Source: Pterois miles (Eukaryota > Chordata > Actinopteri > Perciformes > Scorpaenidae). Taken from it: a stretch of 64,000 nt of DNA. The notes beneath the pieces were generated by a model. It was not told the origin of the DNA. It did not search any database and was given only the letters and a program-made list of their open reading frames with translations. Where the stretch lies: the NCBI GenBank assembly GCA_947000775.1, contig CAMQGK010000326.1, positions 186,001-250,000 on the forward strand. Direction: 5' to 3'. Below are positions 28,201 through 41,600 of this stretch, one piece after another (within the stretch, counting starts at the first letter, position 1; each line of letters starts with the position of its first letter). Both the position numbers and the translations under genes were made by a program.

Positions 28201-31200
28201 TAACAACGCAAAGTAACACAACGCAAAGTAATGCAACACATTACAACACAAGGCAAAGTAACGCAAGGCAAAGTAACGCAAGGCAAAGTAACGCAACGCA
28301 AAGTAACGCAACGCAAATTAACGCAATGCAAAGTAACGCAACGCAAAGTAACACAACGCGAAGTAACGCAACGCAAAGTAACGCAACGCAAAGTAACACA
28401 ACACAAAGTAACGCAAAACAAACTAAAACAACGCAAAGTAACACAACGTACTACAACACAATGCAAAGTAACAACGCAAAGTAACGCAACGCAAAGTAAC
28501 GCAACGCAAAGTAACGCAACGCAAAGTAACACAACGCAAAGTAACGCAATGCAACGCAATACAACACAAGGCAAAGTAACACAACGCAAAGTAACACAAC
28601 GCAAAGTAACAAAACGCCAAATAACGCAACGCAAAGTAACTCAACGCAAAGTAACTCAACGCAAAGTAACGCAAGGCAAAGTCACACAACGCAAAGTCAC
28701 ACAACGCAAAGTAACACAACGCAAAGTAACACAACGCAAAGTAACAACGCAAAGTAACGCAAAACAACGCACTACAACGCATCACACTACAACGCAATGC
28801 AAATTAACACAAGGCAAAGTAACGCAAAACAAAGTAACACAACGCAAAGTAACGCAACGCAAAGTAACGCAACGCAAAGTAACGCAACGCATTACAACAC
28901 AATGCAAAGTAACGCAACGCAAAGTAACACAATGCACTACAACAAAAGGCAAAGTAACGCAACGCAAAGTGACACAACGCAAAGGAACAAAATGCAAAGT
29001 AACGCAATGCAAAATAACGCAACGCAAAGTAATTCAACGCAAAGTAACACAACCCAAAGTAACACAACCCAAAGTAACACAACCCAAAGTAACACAACGC
29101 AACGCACTACAACACAAGGCAAAGTAACACAATGCAAAGTAAGGCAACACATTACAACACAAGGTAAAGTAACGCAACGCAAAGTAATAACACAGAGTAA
29201 TGCAATGCAACGCACTACAACACAAGGCAAAGTAACACAATGCAAAGTAAGGCAACACATTACAACACAAGGTAAAGTAACGCAACGCAAAGTAATAACA
29301 CAGAGTAATGCAATGCAACGCACTAAAACACAAGGCAAAGTAACACAACGCAAAATAACACAACGCAAAGTACCAACTTAAAGTAACGCAACACAACGCA
29401 CTACAACGCATCGCTCTACAACGCAACGTACTACAACATAACACAAAGTAACGAAATGCAAAGTAACGCAACGCAAAGTAACGCAACGCAAAGTAACGCA
29501 ATGCACTACAACACAAGGCAAAGTAACGCAAAACAAAGAAACCCAAAACAAAGTAACACAACGCAAAGTAACACAAGGCAAAGTAACACAACGCAAAGTA
29601 ACGCAACGCAAAATAACGCAACGCACTACAACACAATGCAAAGTAACGCAACGCAAAGTAACACAACGCAAAGTAACGCAACGCAAAGTAACGCAACGCA
29701 AAGTAACGCAACACATTACAACACAAGACAAAGTAAAGCAACGCGAAGTAACACGACGCAAAGTAAGGCAATGCAAAGTAACAATGCATAGTAACGCAAG
29801 GCAAAGTAAGACAACCTAAAGTAACGCAACACATTACAACACAAGGCAAAGTAACGCAACGTACTACTACACAACACAAAGTAACGCAAGGCAAAGTAAC
29901 GCAACACAAAGTAATGCAACGCAAAGTAATGCAACGCAAAGTAGCGCAACGCAATGCACTACAACACAAGGCAAAGTAACGCAACGCAAAGTAACGCAAC
30001 GCATTACAACACAAAGCAAAGTAACGCAAAACAAAGTAACACAACGCAAAGTAACACAAGGCAAAGTGACACAACGCAAAGTGACACAACGCAAAGTAAC
30101 GCAACGCAAAGTCACGCAACGCAAAGTAACGCAATTCACTACAACATAAGGCATAGTAACGCAACGCAAAGTAACACAACGCAAAGTAACACAATGCAAA
30201 GTAACGCAACGCAAAGTAACGCAACGCAAAGTAACGCAACGCAATGTAACGCAACCCAAAGTAACACAATGCAAAGTACAGCAAAGCAAAGTAACACAAC
30301 GCAAATTAACACAACACAAACTAACGCAACGCACTACGACAATGCAAAGTAACACAAGGCAAAGTAACACAAGGCAAAGTAACACAACGCACTACAACAC
30401 AAGGCAAAGTAATGCAACGCAAAGTGAAACAACGCAAAGGAACACAATGCAAAGTAACGCAACGCAAAGTAACGCAACGCAATGTAACGCAACGTTCTAC
30501 AAAAAAAGGGATAGTAACGCAATGCAAAGTAACACAACCCAAAGTAACACAACCCAAAGTAACACAACGCAACGCACTACAACACAAGGCAAAGTAAAAC
30601 AACGCAAAGTAACGCAACACATTACAACACAAGGTAAAGTAACGCAACGCAAAGTAACACAACACAAAGTAATGCAACGCAATGCACTAAAACACAAGGC
30701 AAAGTCACACAACGCAAAGTAACACAACGCAAAGTAACAACGCAAAGTAACGCAAAACAGCGCACTACAACGCACTACAACGCAACGCAAAGTAACGCAA
30801 CGCAAAGTAACGCAATGCACTACAACACAAGGCAAAGTAACGCAAAACAAAGAAACGCAAAACGAAGTAACACAAGGCAAAGTAACACAAGGCAAAGTAA
30901 CACAACGCAAAGTAATGCAATGCAAAGTAACGCAACGGACTACAACACAATGCAAAGTAACGCAACGCAAAGTAACACAACGCAAAGTAACACAACGCAA
31001 AGTAACGCAACGCAACGCAAAGTTACGCAACACATTACAACACAAGACAAAGTAACGCAACGCAAAGTAACACGACGCAAAGTAACGCAACGCAAAGTAA
31101 CAATGCAAAGTAACGCAAGGCAAAGTAAGTCAACGCAAAGTAACGCAACACATTACACCACAAGGCAAAGTAACGCAACGTACTACTACACAACACAAAG

Positions 31201-32499
31201 TAACGCAAGGCAAAGTAACGCAACACAAAGTAATGCAACGCAAAGTAATGCAACGCAAAGTAGCGCAACGCAACGCACTACAACGTATCACACTACAACG
31301 CATCGCACTACAACGCAACGTACTACAACATAACACAAAGTAACGAAATGCAAAGTAACGAAATGCAAACTAACCCAACGCAAAGTAACGCAAAGCACTA
31401 CAACACAAGGCAAAGTAACGCAAAACAAAGAAAAGCAAAACAAAGTAACACAACGCAAAGTAACACAAGGCAAAGTAACACAACGCAAAGTAACGCAACG
31501 CAAAATAACGCAACGCACTACAACACAATGCAAAGTAACGCAACGCAAAGTAACACAACGCAAAGTAACGCAACGCAAAGTAACGCAACGCAAAGTAACG
31601 CAACACATTACAACACAAGACAAAGTAAAGCAATGCGAAGTAACACTACGCAAAGTAAGGCAATGCAAAGTAACAATGCATAGTAACGCAAGGCAAAGTA
31701 AGGCAACCTAAAGTAACGCAACACATTACAACACAAGGCAAAGTAACGCAACGTACTACTACACAACACAAAGTAACGCAAGGCAAAGTAACGCAACACA
31801 AAGTAATGCAACACAAAGTAATGCAACGCAAAGTAGCGCAACGCAATGCACTACAACACAAGGCAAAGTAACGCAACGCAAAGTAACGCAACGCATTACA
31901 ACACAAAGCAAAGTAACGCAAAACAAAGTAACACAACGCAAAGTAACACAAGGCAAAGTGACACAACGCAAAGTAACGCAACGCAAAGTCACGCAACGCA
32001 AAGTAACGCAATTCACTACAACATAAGGCATAGTAACGCACGCAAAGTAACACAACGCAAAGTAACACAATGCAAAGTAACGCAACGCAAAGTAACGCAA
32101 CGCAAAGTAACGCAACGCAATGTAACGCAACCCAAAGTAACACAATGCAAAGTAAAGCAAAGCAAAGTAACACAACGCAAATTAACACAACACAAACTAA
32201 CGCAACGCACTACGACAATGCAAAGTAACACAAGGCAAAGTAACACAAGGCAAAGTAACACAACGCACTACAACACAAGGCAAAGTAATGCAACGCAAAG
32301 TGACACAACGCAAAGGAACACAATGCAAAGTAACGCAACGAAAAGTAACGCAACGCAATGTAACGCAACGTTCTACAAAAAAAGGGATAGTAACGCAATG
32401 CAAAGTAACACAACCCAAAGTAACACAACCCAAAGTAACACAACGCAACGCACTACAACACAAGGCAAAGTAAAACAACGCAAAGTAACGCAACACATT

Positions 32500-35400
32500 A
32501 CAACACAAGGTAAAGTAACGCAACGCAAAGTAACACAACACAAAGTAATGCAACGCAATGCACTAAAACACAAGGCAAAGTCACACAACGCAAAGTAACA
32601 CAACGCAAAGTAACAACGCAAAGTAACGCAAAACAGCGCACTACAACGCACTACAACGCAACGCAAAGTAACGCAACGCAAAGTAACGCAATGCACTACA
32701 ACACAAGGCAAAGTAACGCAAAACAAAGAAACGCAAAACAAAGTAACACAAGGCAAAGTAACACAAGGCAAAGTAACACAACGCAAAGTAACGCAATGCA
32801 AAGTAACGCAACGGACTACAACACAATGCAAAGTAACGCAACGCAAAGTAACACAACGCAAAGTAACACAACGCAAAGTAACGCAACGCAACGCAAAGTA
32901 ACGCAACACATTACACCACAAGGCAAAGTAACGCAACGTACTACTACACAACACAAAGTAACGCAAGGCAAAGTAACGCAACACAAAGTAATGCAACGCA
33001 AAGTAGCGCAACGCAACGCACTACAACGTATCACACTACAACGCATCGCACTACAACGCAACGTACTACAACATAACACAAAGTAACGAAATGCAAAGTA
33101 ACGAAATGCAAACTAAAGCAACGCAAAGTAACGCAAAGCACTACAACACAAGGCAAAGTAACGCAAAACAAAGAAACGCAAAACAAAGTAACACAACGCA
33201 AAGTAACACAAGGCAAAGTAATAAAACGCACTACAAATCAAGTCAAAGTAACGCAACGCAAAGTAACACAATGCAAAGTAACACAACGCACTACAAATCA
33301 AGGCAAAATAACGCAACGCAAAGTAACACAACGCAAAGTAACACAATACAAAGTAACGCAATGGAAAGTAATGCAACGCAAAGTAACGCAATGCAAAGTA
33401 ACACAACGCAAAGTAACAACGAAAAGTAACACAACGCAAAGTAACGCAACACATTACAACACAAAGCAAAATAACGCAATGCAAAGTAACGCAACGCAAA
33501 GTAACGCAACGCAAAGTAACACAATGCAAAGTCACGCAATGTTCTACAACATAACGCAAAGTAACACAATGCAAAGTAACACAACGCGAAGTAACGCAAC
33601 GCAAAGTAACGCAACGCAAAGTAACACAACGCAAAGTAACGCAACGCAAAGTAACGCAACACAAAGTAACGCAACGCAAAATAACGCAACGCAACGCACT
33701 ACAACACAAGGCAAAGTAACACAACGCAAAGTAACACAAGGCAAAGTAACACAACGCAAAGTAACACAACGCAAAGTAACACAATGCAAAGTAACGCAAC
33801 GAAAAGTAACACAACGCACTATAACACAACGCAAAGTAACACAAGGCAAAGTAACACAACGCAAAGTAACACAATGCAAAGTAACACAACGTACTACAAA
33901 TCAAGGCAAAGTAACACAACGCAAAGTAATGCAACGCAACGTAGTACAATACAACGCAAAGTAACACAACACAAAGTAACACAACACAAAGTAACGTAAT
34001 GCAAAGTAATGCAACGCAAAGTAACGCAATGCAAAGTAACACAACGCAAAGTAACAACGCAAAGTAACACAACGCAAAGTAATGCAACACATTACAACAC
34101 AAGGCAAAGTAACGCAAGGCAAAGTAACGCAAGGCAAAGTAACGCAACGCAAAGTAACGCAACGCAAAGTAACGCAATGCAAAGTAACGCAACGCAAAGT
34201 AACACAACGCAAAGTAACGCAACGCAAAGTAACGCAACGCAAAGTAACACAACACAAAGTAACGCAAAACAAACTAAAACAACGCAAAGTAACACAACGT
34301 ACTACAACACAATGCAAAGTAACAACGCAAAGTAAGGCAACGCAAAGTAACGCAACGCAAAGTAACGCAACGCAAAGTAACACAACGCAAAGTAACGCAA
34401 TGCAACGCAATACAACATGAGGCAAAGTAACACAACGCAAAGTAACACAACGCAAAGTAACAAAACGCCAAATAACGCAACGCAAAGTAACTCAACGCAA
34501 AGTAACTCAATGCAAAGTAACGCAAGGCAAAGTCACACAACGCAAAGTCACACAACGCAAAGTAACACAACGCAAAGTAACACAACGCAAAGTAACAACG
34601 CAAAGTAACGCAAAACAGCGCACTACAACGCATCACACTACAACGCAATGCAAATTAACACAAGGCAAAGTAACGCAAAACAAAGTAACACAACGCAAAG
34701 TAACGCAACGCAAAGTAACGCAACGCAAAGTAACGCAACGCATTACAACACAATGCAAAGTAACGCAACGCAAAGTAACACAATGCACTACAACAAAAGG
34801 CAAAGTAACGCAACGCAAAGTGACACAACGCAAAGGAACACAATGCAAAGTAACGCAATGCAAAATAACGCAACGCAAAGTAATTCAACGCAAAGTAACA
34901 CAACCCAAAGTAACACAACCCAAAGTAACACAACCCAAAGTAACACAACGCAACGCACTACAACACAAGGCAAAGTAACACAATGCAAAGTAAGGCAACA
35001 CATTACAACACAAGGTAAAGTAACGCAACGCAAAGTAATAACACAGAGTAATGCAATGCAACGCACTACAACACAAGGCAAAGTAACACAATGCAAAGTA
35101 AGGCAACACATTACAACACAAGGTAAAGTAACGCAACGCAAAGTAATAACACAGAGTAATGCAATGCAACGCACTAAAACACAAGGCAAAGTAACACAAC
35201 GCAAAATAACACAACGCAAAGTACCAACTTAAAGTAACGCAACACAACGCACTACAACGCATCGCTCTACAACGCAACGTACTACAACATAACACAAAGT
35301 AACGAAATGCAAAGTAACGCAACGCAAAGTAACGCAATGCACTACAACACAAGGCAAAGTAACGCAAAACAAAGAAACCCAAAACAAAGTAACACAACGC

Positions 35401-35554
35401 AAAGTAACACAAGGCAAAGTAACACAACGCAAAGTAACGCAACGCAAAATAACGCAACGCACTACAACACAATGCAAAGTAACGCAACGCAAAGTAACAC
35501 AACGCAAAGTAACGCAACGCAAAGTAACGCAACGCAAAGTAACGCAACACATTA
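32500..35554 (+). repeat. 3,054-bp tandem duplication, copy 1 (approximate ends)
   Basis: Segment repeated head-to-tail directly downstream with a constant offset of 3,054 bp over long stretches, for example the CTACAACGCACTACAACGC pieces near 32,641 and 35,695. Over a short interval the offset is 3,069, because the second copy carries one extra 15-bp monomer near 36.28 kb and then loses one near 36.56 kb. The near-constant offset implies a recent duplication. Confidence 0.8.
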
Positions 35555-38500
35555 CAACACAAGGTAAAGTAACGCAACGCAAAGTAACACAACACAAAGT
35601 AATGCAACGCAATGCACTAAAACACAAGGCAAAGTCACACAACGCAAAGTAACACAACGCAAAGTAACAACGCAAAGTAACGCAAAACAGCGCACTACAA
35701 CGCACTACAACGCAACGCAAAGTAACGCAACGCAAAGTAACGCAATGCACTACAACACAAGGCAAAGTAACGCAAAACAAAGAAACGCAAAACAAAGTAA
35801 CACAAGGCAAAGTAACACAAGGCAAAGTAACACAACGCAAAGTAACGCAATGCAAAGTAACGCAACGGACTACAACACAATGCAAAGTAACGCAACGCAA
35901 AGTAACACAACGCAAAGTAACACAACGCAAAGTAACGCAACGCAACGCAAAGTAACGCAACACATTACACCACAAGGCAAAGTAACGCAACGTACTACTA
36001 CACAACACAAAGTAACGCAAGGCAAAGTAACGCAACACAAAGTAATGCAACGCAAAGTAGCGCAACGCAACGCACTACAACGTATCACACTACAACGCAT
36101 CGCACTACAACGCAACGTACTACAACATAACACAAAGTAACGAAATGCAAAGTAACGAAATGCAAACTAAAGCAACGCAAAGTAACGCAAAGCACTACAA
36201 CACAAGGCAAAGTAACGCAAAACAAAGAAACGCAAAACAAAGTAACACAACGCAAAGTAACACAAGGCAAAGTAACACAACGCAAAGTAATAAAACGCAC
36301 TACAAATCAAGTCAAAGTAACGCAACGCAAAGTAACACAATGCAAAGTAACACAACGCACTACAAATCAAGGCAAAATAACGCAACGCAAAGTAACACAA
36401 CGCAAAGTAACACAATACAAAGTAACGCAATGGAAAGTAATGCAACGCAAAGTAACGCAATGCAAAGTAACACAACGCAAAGTAACAACGAAAAGTAACA
36501 CAACGCAAAGTAACGCAACACATTACAACACAAAGCAAAATAACGCAATGCAAAGTAACGCAACGCAAAGTAACACAATGCAAAGTCACGCAATGTTCTA
36601 CAACATAACGCAAAGTAACACAATGCAAAGTAACACAACGCGAAGTAACGCAACGCAAAGTAACGCAACGCAAAGTAACACAACGCAAAGTAACGCAACG
36701 CAAAGTAACGCAACACAAAGTAACGCAACGCAAAATAACGCAACGCAACGCACTACAACACAAGGCAAAGTAACACAACGCAAAGTAACACAAGGCAAAG
36801 TAACACAACGCAAAGTAACACAACGCAAAGTAACACAATGCAAAGTAACGCAACGAAAAGTAACACAACGCACTATAACACAACGCAAAGTAACACAAGG
36901 CAAAGTAACACAACGCAAAGTAACACAATGCAAAGTAACACAACGTACTACAAATCAAGGCAAAGTAACACAACGCAAAGTAATGCAACGCAACGTAGTA
37001 CAATACAACGCAACGTAACACAACACAAAGTAACACAACACAAAGTAACGTAATGCAAAGTAATGCAACGCAAAGTAACGCAATGCAAAGTAACACAACG
37101 CAAAGTAACAACGCAAAGTAACACAACGCAAAGTAATGCAACACATTACAACACAAGGCAAAGTAACGCAAGGCAAAGTAACGCAAGGCAAAGTAACGCA
37201 ACGCAAAGTAACGCAACGCAAAGTAACGCAATGCAAAGTAACGCAACGCAAAGTAACACAACGCAAAGTAACGCAACGCAAAGTAACGCAACGCAAAGTA
37301 ACACAACACAAAGTAACGCAAAACAAACTAAAACAACGCAAAGTAACACAACGTACTACAACACAATGCAAAGTAACAACGCAAAGTAACGCAACGCAAA
37401 GTAACGCAACGCAAAGTAACGCAACGCAAAGTAACACAACGCAAAGTAACGCAATGCAACGCAATACAACATGAGGCAAAGTAACACAACGCAAAGTAAC
37501 ACAACGCAAAGTAACAAAACGCCAAATAACGCAACGCAAAGTAACTCAACGCAAAGTAACTCAATGCAAAGTAACGCAAGGCAAAGTCACACAACGCAAA
37601 GTCACACAACGCAAAGTAACACAACGCAAAGTAACACAACGCAAAGTAACAACGCAAAGTAACGCAAAACAGCGCACTACAACGCATCACACTACAACGC
37701 AATGCAAATTAACACAAGGCAAAGTAACGCAAAACAAAGTAACACAACGCAAAGTAACGCAACGCAAAGTAACGCAACGCAAAGTAACGCAACGCATTAC
37801 AACACAATGCAAAGTAACGCAACGCAAAGTAACACAATGCACTACAACAAAAGGCAAAGTAACGCAACGCAAAGTGACACAACGCAAAGGAACACAATGC
37901 AAAGTAACGCAATGCAAAATAACGCAACGCAAAGTAATTCAACGCAAAGTAACACAACCCAAAGTAACACAACCCAAAGTAACACAACCCAAAGTAACAC
38001 AACGCAATGCACTACAACACAAGGCAAAGTAACACAATGCAAAGTAAGGCAACACATTACAACACAAGGTAAAGTAACGCAACGCAAAGTAATAACACAG
38101 AGTAATGCAATGCAACGCACTACAACACAAGGCAAAGTAACACAATGCAAAGTAAGGCAACACATTACAACACAAGGTAAAGTAACGCAACGCAAAGTAA
38201 TAACACAGAGTAATGCAATGCAACGCACTAAAACACAAGGCAAAGTAACACAACGCAAAATAACACAACGCAAAGTACCAACTTAAAGTAACGCAACACA
38301 ACGCACTACAACGCATCGCTCTACAACGCAACGTACTACAACATAACACAAAGTAACGAAATGCAAAGTAACGCAACGCAAAGTAACGCAACGCAAAGTA
38401 ACGCAATGCACTACAACACAAGGCAAAGTAACGCAAAACAAAGAAACCCAAAACAAAGTAACACAACGCAAAGTAACACAAGGCAAAGTAACACAACGCA

Positions 38501-38610
38501 AAGTAACGCAACGCAAAATAACGCAACGCACTACAACACAATGCAAAGTAACGCAACGCAAAGTAACACAACGCAAAGTAACGCAACGCAAAGTAACGCA
38601 ACGCAAAGTA
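35555..38610 (+). repeat. 3,054-bp tandem duplication, copy 2 (approximate ends)
   Basis: Second copy. At its left end, near 35,546-35,570, a stretch that otherwise follows the pattern at 29.45-29.72 kb switches within CACATTACAACACAAGG to the pattern found at about 32.5 kb, which marks the duplication joint. At its right end the original flank resumes, with order like 29.4-30.3 kb at an offset of about 8.9 kb. Confidence 0.78.
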
Positions 38611-41600
38611 ACGCAACACATTACAACACAAGACAAAGTAAAGCAACGCGAAGTAACACGACGCAAAGTAAGGCAATGCAAAGTAACAATGCATAGTAAC
38701 GCAAGGCAAAGTAAGGCAACCTAAAGTAACGCAACACATTACAACACAAGGCAAAGTAACGCAACGTACTACTACACAACACAAAGTAACGCAAGGCAAA
38801 GTAACGCAACACAAAGTAATGCAACGCAAAGTAATGCAACGCAAAGTAGCGCAACGCAATGCACTACAACACAAGGCAAAGTAACGCAACGCATTACAAC
38901 ACAAAGCAAAGTAACGCAAAACAAAGTAACACAACGCAAAGTAACACAAGGCAAAGTGACACAACGCAAAGTAACGCAACGCAAAGTCACGCAACGCAAA
39001 GTAACGCAATTCACTACAACATAAGGCATAGTAACGCAACGCAAAGTAACACAACGCAAAGTAACACAATGCAAAGTAACGCAACGCAAAGTAACGCAAC
39101 GCAAAGTAACGCAACGCAATGTAACGCAACCCAAAGTAACACAATGCAAAGTAAAGCAAAGCAAAGTAACACAACGCAAAGTAACACAACACAAACTAAC
39201 GCAACGCACTACGACAATGCAAAGTAACACAAGGCAAAGTAACACAAGGCAAAGTAACACAACGCACTACAACACAAGGCAAAGTAATGCAACGCAAAGT
39301 GACACAACGCAAAGGAACACAATGCAAAGTAACGCAACGCAAAGTAACGCAACGCAATGTAACGCAACGTTCTACAAAAAAAGGGATAGTAACGCAATGC
39401 AAAGTAACACAACCCAAAGTAACACAACCCAAAGTAACACAACGCAACGCACTACAACACAAGGCAAAGTAAAACAACGCAAAGTAACGCAACACATTAC
39501 AACACAAGGTAAAGTAACGCAACGCAAAGTAACACAACACAAAGTAATGCAACGCAATGCACTAAAACACAAGGCAAAGTCACACAACGCAAAGTAACAC
39601 AACGCAAAGTAACAACGCAAAGTAACGCAAAACAGCGCACTACAACGCACTACAACGCAACGCAAAGTAACGCAACGCAAAGTAACGCAATGCACTACAA
39701 CGCAAGGCAAAGTAACGCAAAACAAAGAAACGCAAAACAAAGTAACACAAGGCAAAGTAACACAAGGCAAAGTAACACAACGCAAAGTAACGCAATGCAA
39801 GGTAACGCAACGGACTACAACACAATGCAAAGTAACGCAACGCAAAGTAACACAACGCAAAGTAACACAACGCAAAGTAACGCAACGCAAAGCAAAGTAA
39901 CGCAACACATTACAACACAAGACAAAGTAACGCAACGCAAAGTAACACGACGCAAAGTAACGCAACGCAAAGTAACAATGCAAAGTAACGCAAGGCAAAG
40001 TAAGTCAACGCAAAGTAACGCAACACATTACACCACAAGGCAAAGTAACGCAACGTACTACTACACAACACAAAGTAACGCAAGGCAAAGTAACGCAACA
40101 CAAAGTAATGCAACGCAAAGTAATGCAACGCAAAGTAGCGCAACGCAACGCACTACAACGTATCACACTACAACGCATCGCACTACAACGCAACGTACTA
40201 CAACATAACACAAAGTAACGAAATGCAAAGTAACGAAATGCAAACTAACGCAACGCAAAGTAACGCAAAGCACTACAACACAAGGCAAAGTAACGCAAAA
40301 CAAAGAAACGCAAAACAAAGTAACACAACGCAAAGTAACACAACGCAAAGTAACACAACGCAAAGTAACGCAACGCAAAATAACGCAACGCACTACAACA
40401 CAATGCAAAGTAACGCAACGCAAAGTAACACAACGCAAAGTAACGCAACGCAAAGTAACGCAACGCAAAGTAACGCAACACAAAGTAACGCAACGCACTA
40501 CAACACTATGCAAAGTAACGCAACGCAAAGTAGTACAACGCATAGTAACACAATTCACTACAACAAAAGGCATAGTAACGCAACGCAAAGTAACACAACG
40601 CAAAGTAACACAATGCAAAGTAAAGCAAAGCAAAGTAACGCAACGCAAATTAACACAACACAAACTAACGCAATGCACTACGACACAACGCAAAGTAATG
40701 CAACGCAAAGTAACACAAGGCAAAGTAACACAACGCACTACAACACAAGGAAAAGTAACGCAACGTTCTACAACAAAAGGATAGTAAATCAACACAAAGT
40801 AACGCAACGCAAAGTAACACAACCCAAATTAACACAACGCAACGCACTACACAACGCAAAGTAACACAATGCAAAGTAACACAACGTACTACAAATCAAG
40901 GCAAAGTAACACAACGCAAAGTAATGCAACGCAACGTAGTACAATACAACACAAAGTAACACAACACAAAGTAACACAACACAAAGTAACACAACACAAA
41001 GTAACGTAATGCAAAGTAATGCAACGCAAAGTAACGCAATGCAAAGTAACACAACGCAAAGTAACAACGCAAAGTAACACAACGTAAAGTAATGCAACAC
41101 ATTACAACACAAGGCAAAGTAACGCAACGCAAAGTAACACAACACAAAGTAACGCAACGCAAAGTAACGCAACACATTACAACACAAGACAAAGTAAAGC
41201 AACGCGAAGTAACACGACGCAAAGTAAGGCAATGCAAAGTAACAATGCAAAGTAACGCAAGGCAAAGTAAGGCAACCTAAAGTAACGCAACACATTACAA
41301 CACAAGGCAAAGTAACGCAACGTACTACTACACAACACAAAGTAACGCAAGGCAAAGTAACGCAACACAAAGTAATGCAACGCAAAGTAATGCAACGCAA
41401 AGTAGCGCAACGCAATGCACTACAACACAAGGCAAAGTAACGCAACGCAAAGTAACGCAACGCATTACAACACAAAGCAAAGTAACGCAAAACAAAGTAA
41501 CACAACGCAAAGTAACACAAGGCAAAGTGACACAACGCAAAGTAACGCAACGCAAAGTCACGCAACGCAAAGTAACGCAATTCACTACAACATAAGGCAT

